Shown: in pieces, positions 58,070-64,000 of the stretch
How the letters are laid out: each line of letters starts with the position of its first letter
Numbering within the stretch: the stretch's first letter is position 1
Origin: Cricetomys ansorgei
Lineage: Eukaryota; Chordata; Mammalia; Rodentia; Nesomyidae
Direction: 5' to 3'
Assembly: GCA_026225945.1 (NCBI GenBank)
Contig: JAMJFZ010002307.1
Location: 9,735,501 to 9,799,500, forward strand
Length of the DNA: 64,000 nt
Program-made: the position numbers and the translations under genes
Notes under the pieces: generated by a model
Told to the model about the DNA's origin: nothing
What the model saw: the letters and a program-made list of their open reading frames with translations, nothing else
Databases searched by the model: none

Positions 58070-58717
58070 TCACCCCTGCAGGAGTCTTCTAGACACGAAG
58101 GGGCCGGCCCCACTTTTCCTTGGGGCCAGAAACAGAATAATGGCATACTTTGTCAAGTGGACACACTGCAACTCTTCCTCCTCACTGTTGAAAAGCCCTA
58201 CTGACTGGAACAGTGGAACACCAGTGCAGGGATGAGCAACCTGGACAGTGAAATAGAATCGAGATCCATGGAAACCCACATAGATATTAAAATCTGCTTT
58301 AGAATATGTGTGGCATCTCGAATCGATGAGGTGAATCATGGCCAGTACAATGAGAGATGGCACAACACGCCAGGAGGTTCTTCGGGTCACAGATAAATGG
58401 CTCCTTATAAGATAAAAGGCGAAAGCATAAAGCAGGCAAATCAAGAACGCCAAGGCTCCAGGGAACCTGTTCTTTAGCCTCCAGCATCTGGAGAAACACA
58501 TTTTCCAGAACACAGTCATAGTAATGGAAGCTCTTGGAAGGAAGCGCCCAATGGAGGGCAAGACAGATCCACCCAGGCCTATCCTCACGTCATACTGAAT
58601 GACTTGAACAGTTGGGGCCAACCTGTCTTCCACATTGACATTGAGCTGCCATGGCTGCCAACCAGTCCCCGACCTTCCCTCACACCTTCTCAAAGTCTGT
58701 TGGCATCTCCCGGTCAA
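58070..58717 (-). other. Unexplained 215-codon open frame
   Basis: An uninterrupted minus-strand frame with an ATG start. It is the longest frame in the window, longer even than any Ptpro exon frame. It has a hydrophobic stretch GALAFLICLLYAFAFYLI around residue 87-104, preceded by basic CWRLKNRFPG, and a second hydrophobic stretch VVPSLIVLAMIHLI. I do not recognise a family. There is no evidence of a promoter, and the ATTATTAAAG downstream on this strand is only a possible polyadenylation site. It may be a processed pseudogene, a repeat-derived frame, or chance. On the other strand an L2-like fragment begins near 58680. Confidence 0.3.
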
Positions 58718-58960
58718 CTCCTTCTTCTCCTGGAATACATGCTTCCTTCAAGTCTCTGCTCAGACATTACCTTCTGGAACATTGCCTGCCCCCATCCACA
58801 TTCAAATTCAGATAAGGTCCCACATTCAGGCTGTATATTAGCAAATATAGAAAATATCGTCTCCTGGATTGTTTAACCTTTCTATGTGCATTCCCCAAAA
58901 AGATCAGACACTCCTGAGGACCAAGGCTACTGCTAGCTTATTTCTTTTCTGGAGTGGGAA
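58680..58960 (+). repeat. L2-like 3' fragment
   Basis: CTTCAAGTCTCTGCTCAGAC, ATTACCTTCTGGAACATTGC and CCAAAAAGATCAGACACTCC follow the order of a LINE-2 3' end (tcaggtctcagctcaaatgtc ... ccttccctgacc ... agactg taagctcc). Diverged. Confidence 0.45.
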
Positions 58961-58984
58961 CATAACAGAGACTTAGTTAGTCTT

Positions 58985-59335
58985 TGTAAATTTGATGGTT
59001 TCTACTGTCAACTTGACTGGATCTCAGATCACCTAGGGAGAAAACCTCTAAGTGTGTTGAGAGAGTTTCTGTGTGGGTTAAGTGACTGGGGAGGACGTAC
59101 TAAGCCTATCAGATGGCTGGGGTCTGGAGTGGACAAAAAGGAGAAAGGAAGCTGAACCAAGTGTCCATCTCTCTCTGCTTCTCGTCTGTGGAGGCAATGG
59201 GAAGAGGGGCTCCCACCACCATGGCTTCCCCACCATGATGTGAACTGTGAGACAAAATAAAGCCTTCCATTCATAAGCTGCTTCTGTTGAATATCTTGTA
59301 CAGCAATCAGAAGAGTTACTAGTACGTAAAATAAT
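58985..59335 (+). mobile_element. MaLR-type LTR
   Basis: TTGATGGTTTCTACTGTCAA at the start, GTGAGACAAAATAAAGCCTT and CTTGTACAGCAATCAGAAGA at the end; the AATAAA and the 'cagcaat..gaa' end match the MaLR layout. Confidence 0.6.
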
Positions 59336-59456
59336 GAGTGATATTTGTTTTTAAGTGTTTCCTCTTGGATTTCAGAGTTAATTACAAATTGGTTCTGTAA
59401 CCTTTGATGATTCATTCTACTAAAACATAGTTACATAGCTTTTCTTTTGCATCCAG

Positions 59457-59476
59457 TGTGTGTGCATGTGTGTGTG

Positions 59477-59511
<35 letters not shown>

Positions 59512-59740
59512 AATATGGAGGGCACACATGTTTGTGTGCATGTGTGTATGTGTGCAGGAGTATGTGTGTGCATATGTGTGTTCACGTGTGTGTGTGCATG
59601 AACATAAGTGTGTGTGCATGTGCATGTGTGTGCATGTGAGGATGTGTGTGGGGGTGCGTGTGCACATGCGTATGCATGCGTGTGCTGTGTGCATGTATGT
59701 GTGTGGGGGGAGATGCGTGTGTGTTTGTGTGTGTCCAGGC
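59457..59740. repeat. Interrupted (TG)n array
   Basis: TG-rich over about 280 bases with CATG, TATG and GGGG interruptions; open frames on both strands are low-complexity artefacts. Confidence 0.95.
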
Positions 59741-62224
59741 CACCACTCCCACACAGCCTTTACATGGATTTTGGGAATCTGAACTCCCTTTCGTGTTTGC
59801 AATGCAAGTGTTCCACTCGCTAAACCAGCTTACTAGCCCTCAATCATACAGCTTTTAACTCTTAAAGAAAAAAGGAAGGATTTCCAGAATCTTCATTAAA
59901 AAATAAATATCTCCATCACAGAGGTAAAGCCTCATCAGAAAAAAATAACAGTGTTATCAAATCCTTAAGGTGTGGTATTCTGTAAATATGAGACTTAAAT
60001 TAAGCTGTGCACCCTCTGCAGAAGCAACGCTGACTTTTACTGGAAAGGTTTTATGATTGGCGCATTTATTCACAGCAGTTCTTTGAGAATGTTCAGTTAT
60101 GATGTCAAGTTCCGGAAAGAGGCTGATCATTAGGAATGTCATCCTGCAAATCAGAGATGCTGCTCCTTTGGGCTGCCTGTCTTCATTGCCTCCGTGTTTT
60201 AACAGGCTAATGAATTCTCTTTTGATGACCAGGCTTTTCGTGTGCCCTTCAATGCTTGAGACAGCAAAGACAGGATGGAGTCACAGGAAGTTATCTCCCT
60301 TACATCATCTAGCATCGCCAGTACCCGTGGCATTGACTCTGACTCACATAACTTGGTTAGGGTATTGACAGGAGAAAACATGGACGGAAGTGTGCACATG
60401 ACTACTTCATTACTTGCCTTTCTCAGGCAGACTGAGACAACTGACATGGGAAGCCAAGAAACAGCTCTGATCCTAAATTCCTGAATCGTCATTCTCCAAG
60501 TGCAACGAGACCCCAAACACCTTCCAGGTCTCCCAAATTGTGTGTAGATCTTGTAGAATAAAAGTGTAAGCAATGACTTAGGTTAAATACAGAATAGTAA
60601 ATGATATATCAGACTACCCAAAAGATGCCACCCTTTTCACTGTAAATAGTGCATTTCACTAGAATACAATCATATAATTTTAAATATTAAAGGGAAGTGG
60701 GATTGTATTAAAAATGATGTCATTTTTAAAAAAATCCTTATCTTTATAACAGCCATTTCCAGTTATTCTTTATTCAAATGCCAGCTCAATCGTGGTTTGA
60801 CTTCTCTGAGACTATCCTTCTATGAGGATAAACTATAATTCAATAGAACATTTCCCATGACAAACTGTTTCAAGTTTTTACCACTGTATTTCTTCCATCT
60901 TAACACCTGGCAATACACATTTTAAAACAGCTAATAGTGTACTTTCACAAGTTTAGTAAATGATTTAAACAAACAAACAAACAAAAAACCTTTAGGAACC
61001 TCAGAGAGGTGCTTGTCTGGGCATCTTGTTTCATATAAGAGGAATGTGAAGCCGAGAAGGGACAAGGGGTCCACTCAGGGTTCACAGCAATTAGTTAAGC
61101 AGGCCAAGTGAAGCTCTCTCTTCTGCCAGCCTGGGGCACACACACCAGGCAATCCTTTCTTCTCCCCAGTCTTTGCTGCATTTTGTGGGAAAAGAATTTC
61201 TCCTCAAATGTATAATATTTTCTATTTCTTACCTTCCTCTTTACAAGTTTAATAAATGGTTTCCATTTATATATTAATATGGCCATAGGTTTTTAGAATT
61301 GCAGGGGGTTGGGGGGGGTATGAGGAATGGAATGCAAAGTGATTACAGGATCCATGGTGACTACCACACACATTCACAAGCAGGAGCGAGGCTCTCTGGT
61401 TTTGCTATCGTGGTACTCATACCTTTAATCTGTACGTTTCCTTACAACAGCCAATGCTCAATGCACCTGGGATTAATTGCTCAGTGTTTACCCTCTTTTA
61501 AATACTTAATATCATCCTCCCCAGGCTTATGTATTAAGACAAGCCTCTTCTTTGTCGTCCTGTTATTTATATGACCAGGAAATACTAAAAATGATGCTGG
61601 AATTCACAACTAATGAGATGAGCTTTCCAACCTGCGCCCTTGTCCAAACTGTCCCTTTGTAACCCCGGGTTTGCCCAACTCACTCATCATTCTAAGCCCC
61701 AATTTCCTCTGAGAGATGAGAAGGCTATTATCTGGAGTAGTAGAAACAGGCCCTCTGCCTGGACCTTTCCCACAGGCATGGCTCCAGTCAAAACTATCAA
61801 ATAATTCAGCGTTATCTGGTTATATTAAACATTAATCACATAGCAGGCATTCAATTGTACATAGTCATTTAAATTTTCCTCTTTTTATTATTCTATTCAT
61901 CTTTAAGGCACCTTTATATGCTCTATTGACTATTCTTTTGATTCAGTATGGAACATTGTTTTAATTTTTTATTTGTTTTTGCTATTTTATTTATTGTAAA
62001 GCCATCTTAATCTCGAGTCACAGTGTTCATTATATTTATGTAGTAGGTGCCATATAACTTTTAGGATTGCTTCAAATAGCCTAAAAGCAACTTTAAAAAA
62101 ATTAAATCCTTCCATACTATGGTGGCATCTCTTTTTCTTTTTACCATATCATCTGATAAAGATGATAGTCAGTTATTTTTAAGAATTTCACACCTAAGAA
62201 GTCGATCGTGTTCCCATGGAAGGC

Positions 62225-62400
62225 CACACACACACAAAAATATATGAGCGACACTAGCTGGACTTGATGGGTAAAAGAAGACACAGAGTTGAACGGGTAG
62301 GGAAGTCAGGTGGGACAGGAAGGAGTCAGGACCTGAGGTGACCTTCTATTGAAGGAAATTCTCAAAGATCTAATTTTAAAATAAAATAAAAAGAGAAAAT
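62225..62400 (+). mobile_element. LINE-1 3' end fragment
   Basis: ACACACAAAAATATATGAGC, CTTGATGGGTAAAAGAAGAC and GGAAATTCTCAAAGATCTAA then a (AAAAT)n tail, typical of the end of a rodent L1 3' UTR. Confidence 0.6.
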
Positions 62401-62659
62401 GAAATACAACCAAAAGTGATCTTAAACTTTCATAGTGGTAACACCCAAATCCTCCTCTTTGGGAAAGTATTTTGTTGTCAGTGTGAAGATTTGTTTTATA
62501 ATTCTGTGACAGAGGAGGTACCTTAAATCACACACACACACAGAGTCAGAAAGTTTCAGGCTTGTTTTGCTCCATTGTTCCTTTACAATTAGATAATAAT
62601 GATAGGAAAATTTTAATTTTTTTCTTACACACTGGGTATTATTCTAAGTATTTCACATT

Positions 62660-63045
62660 GTTAGGGTTTGGATAGGCCATGTTCACCAAAAGAACCTGGC
62701 TGAAGGCTTGGTGTCCTCCGGTGTCACTCTTGAGTGGTGATCATTATCGTGAGGTTATGAGCTATTGAATTGATTTACCCAGTGATGGATGTAAGAGTTG
62801 ATGAACCCAAGGCTCTGAGAGGTGCAGCTTGGAAGGAAATATCTTGGCTCACCCCTCTCTGCTTCCTCTGGCTCTCTGCTTCCTCTTTTCACTTGCTGCA
62901 GCCATCACGATGCTGTCTCACCGTGAGCCCAGAAATCATGAAGCCAGCCAACATCGGACTGAGCCTCTGAAGCCATGAGCCACGATCAATCCCTCCTTTC
63001 AGTTATTCTGAAACGTTCTCTCACAGAGACAGAAAGTAATACTCA
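62660..63045 (+). mobile_element. MaLR-type LTR
   Basis: TTAGGGTTTGGATAGGCCAT near the start; CACTTGCTGCAGCCATCACG in the middle and AGAGACAGAAAGTAATACTC at the end, fitting a diverged MaLR LTR. The open frame at 62770-62970 lies in it and is not a gene. Confidence 0.5.
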
Positions 63046-63639
63046 CACACCTTCACTAAGCCTGGGAAGGTGTGGTGAAGGCTGCATCATAGAAAGAAAG
63101 TCAGTGGCTGAAACTGGACTCTAGTAACAGCAAATGGATAAAATGGGGTCTAGATAGATGGAGTACGTAGGTATTCATTAAATTACTCTCTGTACTTTTA
63201 GGTATCCTTTTAATTTTCCGTGAAATGTTTGAAAGGCACAGTGCTGCCCATGAGACATTAACAGGCCTGAATGGAGAGCCCTGAGGAGCATGAGTCAGAG
63301 GGAGCTTGCCTTCTGTGTAGCTGACTCGCTTGGTTTTGATGAATGGATGCCTAAAGCGCCCACCCATTAACCTTGATCGGTTTCACCCTCTGTTGGGTCA
63401 CTTCTGTCTGAAAAAAACAAAATGAAAAGAACAGCTGTATTTTTTCTGCCCTTTCTCATGGGTACAGTGTCTACTTAAATGTTTTGCCCTTAGAAGGGTG
63501 TTAAATAAATGTGTAGCAAGTAATGTTCTTATTGCCATCATCTTAGTAACCTGAAGAAAAAATTCCACGGGTCAGACCTTCAGGTCACTGCCGCTTTTTC
63601 TGTGACTTAAGTGGCTGGAAGTTCATGTGAACTATTACA

Positions 63640-63998
63640 AAATTGATGTGTGTGTGTGTGTGGTATTTGTGTATATACACATGCATGTACAGGTGTGCTC
63701 ACACATGTAGGTGTATGTGAAGTCTAGAGGCTTGACATTGGGAGGGATATCGTCAATCTCTCTCTACCTAAATTTTGAGACAGGATGTCACTGAACCCGA
63801 GCTCTCCATTTCAGCAAGATTGGCTGGTCAACGAGGCCCTGGAACCTCCTGTCTCCTCTTGCCAGTGTTGTGATTATAGGTGCTTGTAGCTGGCTTTTAT
63901 ACCTGGCTTTTCACGTAGTGATGGGGGCCTAAATTCAGGTCCTCATATGTGCACGTGAATCACTTTGCCTTCTACGGAATCTCCCCAGCCACTCAAAT
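63640..63998 (-). repeat. B4-type SINE with TG tract
   Basis: Plus strand shows TTTTGAGACAGGATGTCACT, AGCAAGATTGGCTGGTCAAC and GGAATCTCCCCAGCCACTC near 63979, the complement of a B4 element. Confidence 0.75.
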
Positions 63999-64000
63999 GA

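Larger units (their letters stand above)
31750..64000 (-). other. Ptpro: Ptpro intron 1 (3' part, gene orientation)
   Basis: More than 32 kb upstream of exon 2 with no signal-peptide exon, no CpG-rich promoter and no other recognisable gene. Repeat-free-looking stretches include 31860-32320, 32640-35170, 37500-38940, 42790-45480, 45690-47640, 55150-56040 and 60000-62220; I see no gene in them. Confidence 0.8.

Noticed and set aside
58604..58876. 90-codon plus-strand frame opposite the 215-codon frame
   Set aside because: It runs into an L2-like fragment and has no recognisable domains.
60199..60573. 124-codon minus-strand frame
   Set aside because: No domain, no hydrophobic pattern and no match that I recognise; length is plausible by chance in 64 kb.

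Overview
The window is mammalian, almost certainly from a muroid rodent. It is intron-rich, moderately AT-rich, has almost no CpG-rich DNA, and is full of rodent repeats: B1, B2/B3, B4 and ID SINEs, 3' ends of Lx-type LINE-1, MaLR-type LTRs, two rodent-specific URR1 hAT elements, and many CA/TG, CAT and TC microsatellites. The order within rodents could not be narrowed. The encoded protein is close to mouse PTPRO as I remember it but not identical, so a non-mouse muroid is the best guess.

The only gene I can support is Ptpro (receptor-type tyrosine phosphatase O, GLEPP1), on the minus strand. Nine consecutive coding exons, numbered 2 to 10 on the assumption that exon 1 carries the signal peptide, lie at 31476-31749, 19359-19517, 18329-18481, 17259-17702, 15085-15246, 10966-11162, 5858-5978, 4994-5187 and 3780-3891. 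Each has GT/AG junctions, an open frame, and a phase that matches its neighbours. Together they encode about 605 residues of the fibronectin type III ectodomain, about half the protein. Exon 1 should lie beyond base 64000. The rest of the ectodomain, the membrane segment and the phosphatase domain should lie before base 1 on this strand. No intracellular or catalytic sequence is present.

Bases 1-3779 are part of intron 10. Bases 3780-19517 hold eight exons (3 to 10) with introns of 0.6 to 5 kb. Bases 19518-31475 are the 12 kb intron 2, filled mainly with L1 3' ends, SINEs and polypyrimidine repeats. Bases 31750-64000 are more than 32 kb of intron 1, with SINEs, L1 and LTR fragments, a 32-bp minisatellite and one unexplained 215-codon antisense-oriented frame.

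I found no undescribed biological system. The items most worth a second look are the 215-codon frame at 58070-58717, the exon phase architecture (four consecutive frame-neutral exons), a T18 tract and a CA/GA tract just upstream of two acceptors, the 32-bp minisatellite, two URR1 insertions at TCTAGA targets (one nested in an LTR-like repeat), and tracts able to form Z-DNA, G-quadruplex or triplex DNA. Repeat family names come from memory of consensus sequences; no database search was possible.
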